NCBI RefSeq assembly: GCF_900108955.1
Contig: NZ_FNYA01000001.1
Location: 124,001-188,000, forward strand
Origin: Flavobacterium terrigena
Lineage (GTDB): Bacteria; Bacteroidota; Bacteroidia; Flavobacteriales; Flavobacteriaceae
DNA: 64,000 nucleotides
Direction of reading: 5' to 3'
Shown: positions 43,374 to 53,171 of the stretch, in pieces
How the letters are laid out: every line of letters begins with the position of its first letter
Position numbering within the stretch: position 1 is the stretch's first letter
Notes under the pieces: model-generated
Told to the model about the DNA's origin: nothing
The model's input: the letters and a program-made list of their open reading frames with translations, nothing else
Database searches by the model: none
Translations under genes and position numbers: made by a program

Positions 43374-46300
43374 CTAGTAAATAACTTTTTTCTCGACAAT
43401 CTGACCATTCTCCAGAGTCACTTTAACTATTAAAACACTTTGTGTTGCTCTTAAGGTTGTTAGGTTAACAGAGTTTCCGCTAACCGCTTTCTTCTCGGCA
43501 ACTATTCGTCCTAAAACGTCATAAACAACGACATCCTTGATACGTTCCAATGATGAAGTCACATGGATAGCTTCGTTGGTATAAATAACCACTCCATTCA
43601 GAACGGCATCAAAATCTGAATTGCCCAGTGTCTGATTCGTATAACGAAGAACAAATCTATCATTGAAAGTACCTTGATTTGCAGTAAATTGATATGGCGC
43701 TGCCGATAAATTATGAATTACATTAAGCAATTTATCTTCTAAATAAATAGTTTGAGTTGCGTTTTCGAAGAAACCATCAACTTGACCAACAGCGACAGTG
43801 TAGTTTCCATTTGCAGGAACTTTTACACCTAAGTTAACTTGATCATCTTGATCAAATGGCAATTGTCTTCCCTGAATAACTTGACCTTCAAAACCAACTA
43901 AAGAATAAATATTCATATCCATTTTAAGATTTGCAATAGCATCAAATAATCTATCTTTCTGATTAGTTGCGCCATTAATATAGCCTAACATCGTTCTGCT
44001 ACTTGCTGTAGACGAAACAATATCTAACCAAATTCTACCATCATTTTGTGTACTAGCTTGAGCATTTGTATTAGTAGATTTAAAAAACTGATCGTTTCTA
44101 TATCCTTTATCACGCATGTTATTTCTAAAGATAACATTTTCTGTTGTAGCTGCAGTATTTGCATTCATTAAAGCAAAAAACCCTTGTCCTGCTCCAATAA
44201 AATAATCTGATGCCGAACCTGCTGAAGACCCACTAAGGTTATAAGTAGTATAATCTGAAGCGCTATAATTATACATGTAAGTTCCATAGAAAGGATTTTG
44301 AGTTCCTTGTGACGGTGCTAAACCGTGTTTCCAAATGTTTACAAATCCTTCAATGTTTGTATTGGTAGTTAAAAACTCATATAAAGAAATTGATGAAGGA
44401 TAAGGATTTCCTAATAAATTCCAATTGTCATCGTCTTTAGTAGCATATGTTGGCGAAACTGTTGTGTCATAAGTTGCAGCTAAATCATATGTTCCTCTAC
44501 TAATAGGAATAGTAACTTCTCCATTATTTGGCACACCCGTAAAAGTAGCTGTAAAAGGCGTATTTGCGGCTGAACCATTTAATCCTCTTTCTATATATCC
44601 TTTTCCTTGAACCATTGTTTCATTACCATTTATCCAAGTCCCATGACCATTTGTATTTGACGTAACCGTTGGAACCCATTTGTAAATAATATTAGTTGTT
44701 GTTGGAGAAACGTTGCTTGATGAAAATGAATTCACTGGTGACGACCAATACACATAATCTAAAGCATCCACAATAGCCGTTCTTTGCATATTAATGTTAC
44801 CCGTGTTTATACCCGAATTGTTAATTTGAACTAACGAACCACTATCTTGAATATTCAACACACCATTAACCATAACATTATTTAGAATATTGAAATAATG
44901 TCCGGTTGTAATTGTTGCTGTAGCTGCCGAGTTTACTGTTAAACTACACGCATCAATATCTCCATTTATAGTTGCATCATAGTTTCCATTGATGATTGCA
45001 GCTGTTGATGAATCTGGCGCACCGTTATTCCAAGCTGAACCATTCCAAGTTGTTGAAAAACCACTAAAAGAAAATTGTGTTGCAGTTGATGCTATGTAAC
45101 ATGTTGCAGAACTTTCCATTACTTGGCAATAAAACTGATAGTTATCTAAACCTGAAAGATTAGAAATATTTAAAGTATTTGAAGTAGCACCAGAAAAGAC
45201 ACCTCCATTAACAAGCGTTGTCCATCCCGCATTACCTGGAGCGTTAGCATACCATTGATAATTTAAACCTAAACCACCGAAAACAGCTTCAGCACCTGTA
45301 ACAGTAATCACACCCGAATTGTCAGCACAACTTAATGTAGTAACTGGCGCAGTTGATGTTGGAGGATTATGAGAAACAGAATAATAACCTACACTAGAAT
45401 AATTATCGCTACACGAGTCAAAATCTATAATATCCCAATCGGTTGCATTGAATGTTGTTGTAGGCATTGGTGTTGCGCTATTTTTTCTAGAAAAACTATA
45501 TCCTGCAACTCCAAGTCCTAATGAAGTAATCCAATCACTTCCATCACAAACACCCCAAGTATCAATAACTGTTCCCAGCCTAGACAAATGAACACAATCG
45601 TTCTTATTTAGATAAGGATTAGTACTTGTTTGGTCTGCCAATGATCCATTAGCCCCAATTGTTGAGCAGTTTGTTGTGTAAGTACCAACAGCCAAGACAA
45701 AATTATCACCTGCGGCTATTGTACCTATTAACGGAATATCATAATCTAAAGCTGGACTAGCGCCTCCATCTGAACGAATTAAAATTTGGTAATTGGTTAA
45801 GTTGATTGGAGATGCCGTTGCATTATATACTTCAATGTATGATAATGCTCCAGTAGAAGCATCTGTAACTTGCGAAATAAATAATTCTGAAACCGATAAA
45901 GTTAAAGGATCACATGAACTAGTCGCTTTTTCAATAACTGTAAATACAGAATACTTGCTACTACATGCCGCTTCTTCAATTACTAAATCAGCTGTGATTG
46001 CTCCTGCCGGAACCGTCACGGTAATTAAGGTACTTGATACTACTGTATAAATAGCATTCACTGTTCCGAATCTAACATTAGTGGCAGAAGTGAAACCCGT
46101 CCCGTTAATAGTAACTAAAGTTCCAACTGGTCCACTTGTTGGTGTTATTGATGTAATTGTACCAATTGGAGTACAAGCAATTCCTGTACCTTGAATATTG
46201 AAGTTGTATGCATTTTCATTAGTATCATTATTAGCAATCGATAAAGTTGCTGTACGTGGTCCACCAGCTGATGGTTGAAAAGTAACATTAAAAGTTGTTG

Positions 46301-48794
46301 TTCCTGTAACCGCAGTTATTGGCGTAGAAGGCGCTACTGTCACGCTAAAATCAGACGCATGGATTCCAGAAAATGTAATTGGAGTTGTTCCTGTTAAATA
46401 TAAAGGATCAATCCCTGTGTTTTGAATTGTAAAAGTTTTAATGATCGTATTTCCTACTAACGTAGCTCCAAAATCAGTATTATCTGTTACACTTACCGCG
46501 GTGCTTTCATCTGCAATAGAAACTGCATTTCCAGTAACGTTCATCTCTGGAGAAGTAGGCATACCACAGTACACTTCCATATTATCCATATACAATACTG
46601 AAGTAGCTGCAGAAACTTTCGTAAATCTAATCCAAACAGTATTATTCGTATAGGCAGACAAATCTACAACATACTGAGTATATAAGTTTGGACTAAGAAT
46701 AGTTGAGTTGTTGTATGTTACCAAAGGTGTGAAACCTGCTACTTGCGAAGTAGTTGAAACTTCAACTGTAAAAGTTTTTTGATTTGAACTACTATTTCGT
46801 TGTAAATAAAACTTTAATTGTGCCGGATTAGCAATAGCACTTGTTGTTAAAGTTGATGTATTGGAAGTAAACTGGATAGCAGCAGGTCCAGACACAAATG
46901 GAGTTGATCCTGATGTCATAGTACCAGTAGCAATCCATCCTGAAGGATATGTTGAAGTCCCTGTTGGAGAAAAATTTTCGACCAAACAAGCTGCAATTGT
47001 AGTTGTACAGTTCGTAACTGGTATTGTCGCTGAAGTTCTGTAATTCATTGTTTGTATTACACTTCCAAAAGAATTAAATGGAATTAATGTAAAATAGTAT
47101 TCCGTGTTTGATGCTAAACCTATAGCCGAAAATGAGGTAGCTGTACCTAAAACTGTGGTGTAACCCGCAACAGTAGCGTCACCAATAATAGCACCATTTG
47201 CATAAGAAACTCCATCAGTTGGTAATCCTGTTGGCGCAGAACCTATTTTTTGTAAAATAATATAACCCGTAGCTCCAATTGTATTTGGCGCACTGAATGT
47301 TAAATTAATTTGAGACGATGAACTTGTTGTACAACTAAAAGCTGCACTATGTCCAGTTGGTTCATTACTTCTTGTGTATGCCAATGTTGAAGCTGTTGCA
47401 GCTAAATTGATACAGTCAGTAGCCGAAGCTATGTACTCATAAGCGGTTACTCGGTATTCCGTTCCAGGAGCTAATCCAGTAATTGGAGCAGCCGACGTAC
47501 CTGCAGCTTTAAAAACCACTCTATTATTTAAATCAATCTGACCGGCAGAAGCCCAGTCTAAATTAGATGTATAAGGAATTGGTTTATTTTGAGTTGGAAG
47601 CGTATTTGCCATTGAATTTTCTCTTACAACAAGCATCGTTCCAGATCCGCCACCTGCAGTCCAACTTGCGTCAAACCCAGTTAAAGTAGAGTTACTGTAA
47701 GTCACCGCACTTGCTTGCGTTGGAGGTGCACAAGTAGGTAGCCACTGCGCATATAAAGTTGTATTAGCTGTAGGAGTAAAAATACTTCCAGCTACATATG
47801 CAGTGCCCGAACCATTAGCCGCTGTATTCCAACCATTAAATATATAACCCGCATTAACTAAACTTCCGTTTGGCAATACCGTAACAGTTGAAGTAGGATT
47901 GTAAGGACTATTCGGATCTGTTGGAGGTGTACCAGTACTTCCATTAGCGTTACTATAAGTAACCGTAAATGGTCTTATATTATTATAAACTTTTACATCA
48001 TCTACAAAGATATTTGACTCATTATTTACACTATTAAATCCTATAAATGTGGTTGCAGTTATTACCGAATTGTTTGCTATTTGTCCTTTTGTTAAATCAT
48101 TACCAACTAAAACACCGTTTATATAAAGATCAAACTTATTAATAGCTACAGTTTGAGCTGAAGCACCATAACTATAATTGACTGTCCCACTAGATTTGTT
48201 ATTTCCAAAGATTTCAATTGTATAGACCGTACCTTGATTTAGAGTAGTTGTTGTTAAACCTGTAGTAACAAAACTTCCAGTTGCACTATAATCTAAATTA
48301 ACAATTCCAGGATCCGAAAAATTAAATCGTAATCCAATAAAAAGCTGAGTGTTCGTAAAACTATTAGCATCAGAATACATAGATCCTACACCCTGAAAAA
48401 ATAACCATGTTCCTGTTGTAGCTGTTGTTCCGCCAGATGCATCCCCAAACATTACCTTAAAAGAAGTATAAAATTCAGCACTTCCTCCAGTGTAACCAAC
48501 AATAGGAGAAAATTTTGAAACAGAGCCAGTAGATGAAGCCGCAGCTTTAACACAAGACCCTGTTGTACCCAAAGGATTATTAGAACCCGTAACCAAACTT
48601 ATTGGAGCATTTGGTGCTGTTGCACCTGCCCTTACCCAACTCGTTCCAGATGTTGTCGGATTAGGAATAAAACCTGTACTTCCCGTTTGCGAAGTGTGTG
48701 AACCCGTTCCTGTTCCAAAATTTTGAACCGATGTTTGTCCCCAACCTAATGCAGTAGATAACAAAAAAGATAGTAATAGTAATTTCAGTTTCAT
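43374..48794 (-). CDS. Giant multidomain T9SS surface protein
   Basis: An 1806-aa secreted protein. After a signal peptide (1-19, ending GWGQ) come a jelly-roll-like domain (to about 270), an InlB B-repeat (Listeria-Bacteroides type, FNGWNTAANGSG, about 275-350), two fibronectin-III-like modules, a choice-of-anchor region, an ASH-like choice-of-anchor D domain (about 750-870), an IPT/TIG domain (TSGPVGTLVTINGTGFTSA), a lamin-tail domain (about 960-1090), an Ig-like and a beta-helical region, and a C-terminal T9SS sorting domain ending EKKVIY. The parts suggest an adhesin or matrix protein. It follows the RCC1-type gene after 18 bp, so they form an operon under the operator at 50232-50287. Confidence 0.88.
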   Translation of the reverse strand: MKLKLLLLSFLLSTALGWGQTSVQNFGTGTGSHTSQTGSTGFIPNPTTSGTSWVRAGATAPNAPISLVTGSNNPLGTTGSCVKAAASSTGSVSKFSPIVGYTGGSAEFYTSFKVMFGDASGGTTATTGTWLFFQGVGSMYSDANSFTNTQLFIGLRFNFSDPGIVNLDYSATGSFVTTGLTTTTLNQGTVYTIEIFGNNKSSGTVNYSYGASAQTVAINKFDLYINGVLVGNDLTKGQIANNSVITATTFIGFNSVNNESNIFVDDVKVYNNIRPFTVTYSNANGSTGTPPTDPNSPYNPTSTVTVLPNGSLVNAGYIFNGWNTAANGSGTAYVAGSIFTPTANTTLYAQWLPTCAPPTQASAVTYSNSTLTGFDASWTAGGGSGTMLVVRENSMANTLPTQNKPIPYTSNLDWASAGQIDLNNRVVFKAAGTSAAPITGLAPGTEYRVTAYEYIASATDCINLAATASTLAYTRSNEPTGHSAAFSCTTSSSSQINLTFSAPNTIGATGYIILQKIGSAPTGLPTDGVSYANGAIIGDATVAGYTTVLGTATSFSAIGLASNTEYYFTLIPFNSFGSVIQTMNYRTSATIPVTNCTTTIAACLVENFSPTGTSTYPSGWIATGTMTSGSTPFVSGPAAIQFTSNTSTLTTSAIANPAQLKFYLQRNSSSNQKTFTVEVSTTSQVAGFTPLVTYNNSTILSPNLYTQYVVDLSAYTNNTVWIRFTKVSAATSVLYMDNMEVYCGMPTSPEMNVTGNAVSIADESTAVSVTDNTDFGATLVGNTIIKTFTIQNTGIDPLYLTGTTPITFSGIHASDFSVTVAPSTPITAVTGTTTFNVTFQPSAGGPRTATLSIANNDTNENAYNFNIQGTGIACTPIGTITSITPTSGPVGTLVTINGTGFTSATNVRFGTVNAIYTVVSSTLITVTVPAGAITADLVIEEAACSSKYSVFTVIEKATSSCDPLTLSVSELFISQVTDASTGALSYIEVYNATASPINLTNYQILIRSDGGASPALDYDIPLIGTIAAGDNFVLAVGTYTTNCSTIGANGSLADQTSTNPYLNKNDCVHLSRLGTVIDTWGVCDGSDWITSLGLGVAGYSFSRKNSATPMPTTTFNATDWDIIDFDSCSDNYSSVGYYSVSHNPPTSTAPVTTLSCADNSGVITVTGAEAVFGGLGLNYQWYANAPGNAGWTTLVNGGVFSGATSNTLNISNLSGLDNYQFYCQVMESSATCYIASTATQFSFSGFSTTWNGSAWNNGAPDSSTAAIINGNYDATINGDIDACSLTVNSAATATITTGHYFNILNNVMVNGVLNIQDSGSLVQINNSGINTGNINMQRTAIVDALDYVYWSSPVNSFSSSNVSPTTTNIIYKWVPTVTSNTNGHGTWINGNETMVQGKGYIERGLNGSAANTPFTATFTGVPNNGEVTIPISRGTYDLAATYDTTVSPTYATKDDDNWNLLGNPYPSSISLYEFLTTNTNIEGFVNIWKHGLAPSQGTQNPFYGTYMYNYSASDYTTYNLSGSSAGSASDYFIGAGQGFFALMNANTAATTENVIFRNNMRDKGYRNDQFFKSTNTNAQASTQNDGRIWLDIVSSTASSRTMLGYINGATNQKDRLFDAIANLKMDMNIYSLVGFEGQVIQGRQLPFDQDDQVNLGVKVPANGNYTVAVGQVDGFFENATQTIYLEDKLLNVIHNLSAAPYQFTANQGTFNDRFVLRYTNQTLGNSDFDAVLNGVVIYTNEAIHVTSSLERIKDVVVYDVLGRIVAEKKAVSGNSVNLTTLRATQSVLIVKVTLENGQIVEKKVIY

Positions 48795-48812
48795 AAAAAT
48801 AGATTTTATTTA

Positions 48813-50204
48813 TTATCCTTTGATGAATTTACTCAAATGACTTTTACCTTCTGAAGTGATTTGAATAATATATAAACCGCTTTCTAATTGTTGCACATTA
48901 ATTGAAGAAATATTTCCTTTTTGTTCAAAAACTTTCTTTCCTGTTAAATCGATAATTGAAATGAATTCGATTGATAAATTTGAATCATTTTTTATAGAAA
49001 TAAAATCATTAGCTGGATTTGGATATACTGAAAAAGATGTTAGATCTGAAAAATCTTCTGATGAAAGTGTTACAGGACAAGCGATAGCTGTTGGTGTATT
49101 TTTGTGTGCTGTAGTTGCATCACCTAATTGACCATAACTATTATAACCCCAACCATAAAAACTTCCATCAGTTTTAATTGCAACAGATAATTGACCTCTA
49201 GAAAAAGTTTCTGACCAATTTGTAGCAGTTCCAATTTGGGTTGGTGTCGTTTTATTAACAGTAGTTCCGTCACCTATTTGACCATAATTGTTATTTCCCC
49301 AAGCCCATAAAGTACCATCTGTTTTTACAGCCAAACTATGAGAACTAGTTGCTGAAACTTTATTCCAATCCGTTCCAGTTCCAATTTGAGTTGGAATATT
49401 TTTTAAGGAAGTAGTACCATCTCCTAATTGTCCAATATCATTTTTTCCCCAAGCCCATAAAGTACCATTTGTTTTAACAGCAAGATTATGGGTGTTTCCT
49501 AAAGAAATTTTTTGCCAATCGGTAGCGGTACCAATTTGAGTTAATACAAGTACTAAAGGATTTCCTAAATTGTTGTTTCCACTTAAACCGTTACCCAATT
49601 GACCGTAATCATTATCACCACAAGCCCATAAAGTACCGTTGTTTTTTAAAGCAATTGTTGCATCACTTCCTGCGCAAGCGGCAGACCAGTTTGTATCCGT
49701 ACCAACTTGAACAGGTGTTGTTACATAAATATCATTAGAAGAAGTACCATTACCTAATTGACCTGTTGAATTAAATCCCCAAGCCCATAATGTACCATCA
49801 GTTTTTATGGCAACAGTATGATTTTTTGAATCTACAGATAACCAGTTTGTAGCTGTTCCAATTTGAACAGGCGCAGTTCTATTTGTTGGAGTACCATCAC
49901 CTATTCTATAGAATGTATTTTCACCCCAACCCCAAAGTGTACCGTCTGCTTTAATTGCAAACGAAGTATCATAACTAGCGCTAACATAAACCCAATTTGT
50001 TCCCGTTCCAACTCTTGTTGGTATAGATTTATTATTTGTGTTTCCTATTCCTAGTTGTCCTGTATCATTATGTCCCCAAGCCCATAAAGTTCCATCAGCC
50101 TTTAATCCTAAAGTATGTGAACTTCCTGCAGAAATTTTCTGCCAACATTGTGCATTCATTTGAAATGCAAATAGTAAAACTAGTAGAGTAATTATTTTTT
50201 TCAT
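48813..50204 (-). CDS. RCC1-repeat beta-propeller protein with T9SS sorting domain
   Basis: A 463-aa secreted protein. A signal peptide (1-18, ending MNAQ) is followed by seven RCC1 repeats of about 50 residues with the pattern LxxDGTLWAWGxNxxGQLGxGT, enough for a closed seven-bladed propeller, and a C-terminal sorting domain from about 385 (FSVYPNPANDFISI to SKFIKG). Its ligand is unknown. The DNA repeats every 140-170 bp because of the blade repeats. First gene of a two-gene operon with the 1806-aa protein. Confidence 0.92.
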   Translation of the reverse strand: MKKIITLLVLLFAFQMNAQCWQKISAGSSHTLGLKADGTLWAWGHNDTGQLGIGNTNNKSIPTRVGTGTNWVYVSASYDTSFAIKADGTLWGWGENTFYRIGDGTPTNRTAPVQIGTATNWLSVDSKNHTVAIKTDGTLWAWGFNSTGQLGNGTSSNDIYVTTPVQVGTDTNWSAACAGSDATIALKNNGTLWACGDNDYGQLGNGLSGNNNLGNPLVLVLTQIGTATDWQKISLGNTHNLAVKTNGTLWAWGKNDIGQLGDGTTSLKNIPTQIGTGTDWNKVSATSSHSLAVKTDGTLWAWGNNNYGQIGDGTTVNKTTPTQIGTATNWSETFSRGQLSVAIKTDGSFYGWGYNSYGQLGDATTAHKNTPTAIACPVTLSSEDFSDLTSFSVYPNPANDFISIKNDSNLSIEFISIIDLTGKKVFEQKGNISSINVQQLESGLYIIQITSEGKSHLSKFIKG

Positions 50205-50231
50205 TGTTTTTATGTTTTATGATTTATTCGC

Positions 50232-50287
50232 CAAATGTATTGGTCATAAAACATAAAACATAAAAATTCGCTACTCAAAAACTACTC
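50232..50287 (-). promoter_or_regulatory. Direct-repeat operator and -7 box of the RCC1-T9SS operon
   Basis: Minus strand: GAGTAGTTTTTGAGTAG (50271-50287) is a perfect 6-5-6 direct repeat. TACATTTG at 50232-50239, a perfect TAnnTTTG, is centred 43.5 bp downstream. The 17-mer is identical to that at 53051-53067, and both are followed by ACCAATA at the same distance. No -33 TTG is visible, which fits an activator-dependent promoter. Confidence 0.7.
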
Positions 50288-50307
50288 AATACTTGTAAAT
50301 CAAGAGT

Positions 50308-51885
50308 TTACAAGGATTGCAAAACAGTTGAAAGATTGTCATTTGAGTCTAAATCCATCTTTTTTCTAATTCGGTAGCGACTATTTTCTACGCTTCTTAG
50401 AGATAAATTTAGGATAACCGCCATGTCTTTATTCTTTAAATTAAGATAAATAAGTACACATATTTTTCTTTCTTCCTCCGTTAAAGAAGGGAATTTTTTC
50501 TCTAACTTATATAAAAATTGTGCATCTACCTCATTGAATAATTCCTCTTTGGTATCATTAATTAATTTGAAGTTTTGAAGTTCAAAAAGTAATTTACCAA
50601 GTTCGGTTTTACTTTCTGAATCACTTGTAGTTTTTTGAACTTGTTTTAAATTATCTTTAAATCGTTCAATAAAATCATTATTCTTTACAATGTTTAAAAC
50701 CATTTTATCGGTTTTAGTTTGAGTAAACTCTAATTTATCTTCTGTTTGATGGATAACGTGACTTAAAGATTTTACCTTGCTTCTTTGTTTTTTAATCAAA
50801 TAATAGGATAAAAGTAAAATTCCAATAATTAATAAAATCAGAAAAGTGATTTTTGTTCGAGTAGCAAATTTCTCGTTCTCTAATAATTGAATTTTTTGTC
50901 CTTTAATTTGTAAATCAAGCTTTTGATTTTCTAATTTATTTAGCGTTTCAATATTTTCAAACTTTAAAGTCGCTTTAGCACTATCAGATAATTCTTTATA
51001 TTCAAGATGTGATTGATGGTTTTTATAAGCTTTCTTAAAATCTAATTTCCCTTCATAAATTTCTGAATAAAGTAAATATAAATTTGCTTTTAATAAATTA
51101 CTATCACTATTTAAAAGCATTTTTTCACTTTTTTGATTATAAAAAAGAGCTTTATCATATTGCTTCATTTTGATGAAACTTTCCGCTAAATTTTGGTAAG
51201 TTAACATTCCCATCTTTTCCATATTCTTTTCAAATTTAAGAATAGAAAGAGCTTCAAGATAATAGTTTACAGCAATGTCATATTTCTTCAATTTTGAATA
51301 AATAGCACCAACATTTATTAGTAATATCGCTTTCTTTTTTGGTTTTGTTCCCTTATCATTTATAATAGGAATAAGTATTTTAATAGCTTCTTGCTCATGT
51401 CCAGTAGTAATTAAAAGAGAAGCTATGTTTGCATTAGCATTTGCTAATTCACTTAAATTATTGGTTTTTTGGAAATGTTTTTTAGACTCCGTTAATAATT
51501 CCAGACTTTTTTCATAGTTACCAATGTGACGTTGAAGGTTTCCCAAGTTCCCAATAAGAATACCTATTTCTTTATTAAGTTTGTTTTTTTTTGCTAAATA
51601 AAGCGCTTTTTGAAGAAATAAATTGGCTTTATCATATACTTCAAGTTCACTATATGTTTCACCTAAAAACCTATATGCATTCATATTCAAGGTATCATTT
51701 TTGGAATTTGATGTTAACCTTTCGATTTCCAAAATGTTTTTAGGAGTAAGTTTTTTTTCTTTAGCATCTTGAATTAGTTTTTCCAGCCTGCCTTCCTGAG
51801 CGGGCACAACGGAAAAAAAGAATAGTAAAAACAAACAGTAGTGAAGTTTTCTAAACATAAAGTGATGATTATTTATTGAATACAA
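50308..51885 (-). CDS. Membrane-anchored TPR protein with C-terminal LuxR-type HTH (second copy)
   Basis: A 525-aa sensor-regulator of the same plan as 9480-10928: a signal peptide (ending VVPAQ, about residue 30), a TPR solenoid (about 60-300, with ALYLAKKNKLNKEIGILIGN and YDIAVNYYLEALSIL), a membrane helix (about 345-365), a coiled coil, and an HTH (LTEEERKICVLIYLNLKNKD, then SVENSRYRIRKKM). An in-frame ATG further in (MFRKLHYCLF) would give a shorter N-terminus. It lies next to T9SS operons that carry the 11-bp-period operator and is the best local candidate to read it. Confidence 0.85.
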   Translation of the reverse strand: MYSINNHHFMFRKLHYCLFLLFFFSVVPAQEGRLEKLIQDAKEKKLTPKNILEIERLTSNSKNDTLNMNAYRFLGETYSELEVYDKANLFLQKALYLAKKNKLNKEIGILIGNLGNLQRHIGNYEKSLELLTESKKHFQKTNNLSELANANANIASLLITTGHEQEAIKILIPIINDKGTKPKKKAILLINVGAIYSKLKKYDIAVNYYLEALSILKFEKNMEKMGMLTYQNLAESFIKMKQYDKALFYNQKSEKMLLNSDSNLLKANLYLLYSEIYEGKLDFKKAYKNHQSHLEYKELSDSAKATLKFENIETLNKLENQKLDLQIKGQKIQLLENEKFATRTKITFLILLIIGILLLSYYLIKKQRSKVKSLSHVIHQTEDKLEFTQTKTDKMVLNIVKNNDFIERFKDNLKQVQKTTSDSESKTELGKLLFELQNFKLINDTKEELFNEVDAQFLYKLEKKFPSLTEEERKICVLIYLNLKNKDMAVILNLSLRSVENSRYRIRKKMDLDSNDNLSTVLQSL

Positions 51886-51944
51886 ATAAATAAAAAAGCT
51901 TGTTAATTATAGACAAAGTTAAACTTAATTGTTATAAAAAAACA

Positions 51945-51973
51945 CCCTCAAAGAATATCTACCTTCTTGAGGG
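51945..51973 (-). terminator. Terminator after the truncated T9SS gene
   Basis: CCCTCAA and TTGAGGG pair, extended by GAA and TTC across one bulged A; the minus strand then has a run of T. It lies about 50 bp after the stop at 52022. Confidence 0.8.
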
Positions 51974-52021
51974 CATTTTAGATGCATGTTTTTTTATTAA
52001 AAAATCAAATAAATCTAACTA

Positions 52022-52594
52022 TTAACTTTTTTTCAATAATTTGAAAGTTTCAATTTTGTCACCAATATGAATTCGGATTATAAATAACTGCTCACCTGCA
52101 ATTCCAGAAAGGTCTAGCTCGACTTTTTGGTTGCTTCCAATTGCTTGTTTTTGAACTTCCAATACTTTTTTTCCAACAATATCAAAAACTTCCACATATA
52201 TACTGTTTTCAACCTCATCATTCAATTGAATGGTCACTTTTCCATCTGTTGGATTCGGATACAAACTTACCAAGCTGTTAATTGGGTTAAATGTATCATT
52301 CCCTAAAACACTTGTTAAAACATAACCCAAATAATAGTTATCTAAACTTAACGGAACGTTGTTAAAATTAACGATTCCGGCAGTTGAAACTGCAGTAGCA
52401 ATAACTTCATATATACCAGTTGGGTCACCTTTTATCAATTCATAATGATCAACAGTTGCATCAAATGCTACAGAATTTGTAAAAACCATAGATAAGTCAA
52501 CTTGAAGATTAGCTGTTGTAAAGTTAAATTCAACTTTGCTGTTCTGATTTAATTTTTTTTGGAGTATTTTGTTGACGGGATATCTAACAACACT
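52022..52594 (-). pseudogene. 5'-truncated T9SS surface protein gene
   Basis: The frame is open on the minus strand from 52594 to a stop at 52022, but has no signal peptide and no start codon before an internal ATG at 52489. The visible 190 residues read SKVEFNFTTANLQVDLSM, a beta-rich segment, and a complete C-terminal sorting domain (LVSLYPNPTDGKVTI to FKLLKKS). The 5' part of a larger gene is lost. A repeat copy (52692-52962) begins about 100 bp further upstream, so the deletion may be linked with it. Confidence 0.75.
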
Positions 52595-52691
52595 TTATAT
52601 TCCCAAAAAAACAATAACTAAAAAATATTTTTCTAGCTACTGTTTTAGTGTTATTTATGTTTGTGGATTACACGATATCTTAATTTGGGAC

Positions 52692-52962
52692 ATTGCCAAC
52701 TTTTATTATAAGAGAATTGCACAATTAGGTGCACCAAGAAATTAATAAAACTATATGCACCTGGTTTTTCGCTCAAGTGTTGAAAACACTACTTGTGTGA
52801 TAAATAAAGATCTTGTTTCAAATAGAGCTTTAACTAATTAATTTATTTTAAAATGAGTCTATTATTATTATTAATTTTGTTAACTTGTAGTACATTTGTA
52901 GTATATTAAAACATCGTATTTATCAATTTAATGCGCAAATTTTGACTATTAAAGTTATATGT
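52692..52962 (-). repeat. Dispersed repeat, copy C (inverted)
   Basis: The reverse complement matches copy A (11084-11367) along its length and copy B (58381-58550) over its left part; TTGCACAATTAGGTGCACC and AAGAAATTAATAAAA are shared with copy B. It fills most of the gap between the truncated T9SS gene and the adhesin at 53172, and carries the operator at 52888-52944. No coding frame is seen. Confidence 0.8.
52888..52944 (+). promoter_or_regulatory. Operator and -7-like box inside repeat copy C
   Basis: Plus strand: half-sites TAGTAC and TAGTAT (52888-52904) with an 11-bp period. AAATTTTG at 52937-52944 is centred about 44.5 bp downstream. The predicted start of transcription is only a dozen bases before the hairpin at 52963-52988. 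Confidence 0.4.
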
Positions 52963-52988
52963 AAAATCTCGAGAAATCGGGATTTTTT
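52963..52988 (+). terminator. Terminator-like hairpin just after repeat copy C
   Basis: AAATCTCGA and TCGGGATTT pair with loop GAAA, followed by TTTT on the plus strand. No plus-strand gene ends here. It almost copies the terminator at 56767-56794. Confidence 0.75.
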
Positions 52989-53050
52989 TGTTTTTACGCA
53001 TAATTCATTTAAATACATATTATTTTGTAACTAATTGATTTTTAAAACGT

Positions 53051-53106
53051 GAGTAGTTTTTGAGTAGTGAATTTTATTTCTTTTTGATTGAATACCAATA
53101 TCTTCG
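53051..53106 (+). promoter_or_regulatory. Direct-repeat operator and -7 box of the T9SS adhesin
   Basis: GAGTAGTTTTTGAGTAG (53051-53067), identical to the minus-strand copy at 50271-50287. TATCTTCG at 53099-53106 (7/8 of TAnnTTTG) is centred 43.5 bp downstream and preceded by ACCAATA, also as at 50232-50287. The leader to the ATG at 53172 is about 60 nt. Confidence 0.7.
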
Positions 53107-53171
53107 GAGCCTATTTAAAAGTACAAAATGCTTTTTGATTTTTAACCTTATTTATTACTTTAAAATTAATT

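Noticed and set aside
43374..48794. Plus-strand open frames opposite the 1806-aa T9SS gene
   Set aside because: They are short, lack starts with upstream signals, and their peptides are Thr/Val-rich reversals of the coding strand.
49280..50120. Regularly spaced repeated DNA of about 150 bp that resembles an array
   Set aside because: It lies in frame inside the RCC1 gene, and the repeated part encodes the LWAWG blade motif. It is a protein repeat, not a CRISPR.
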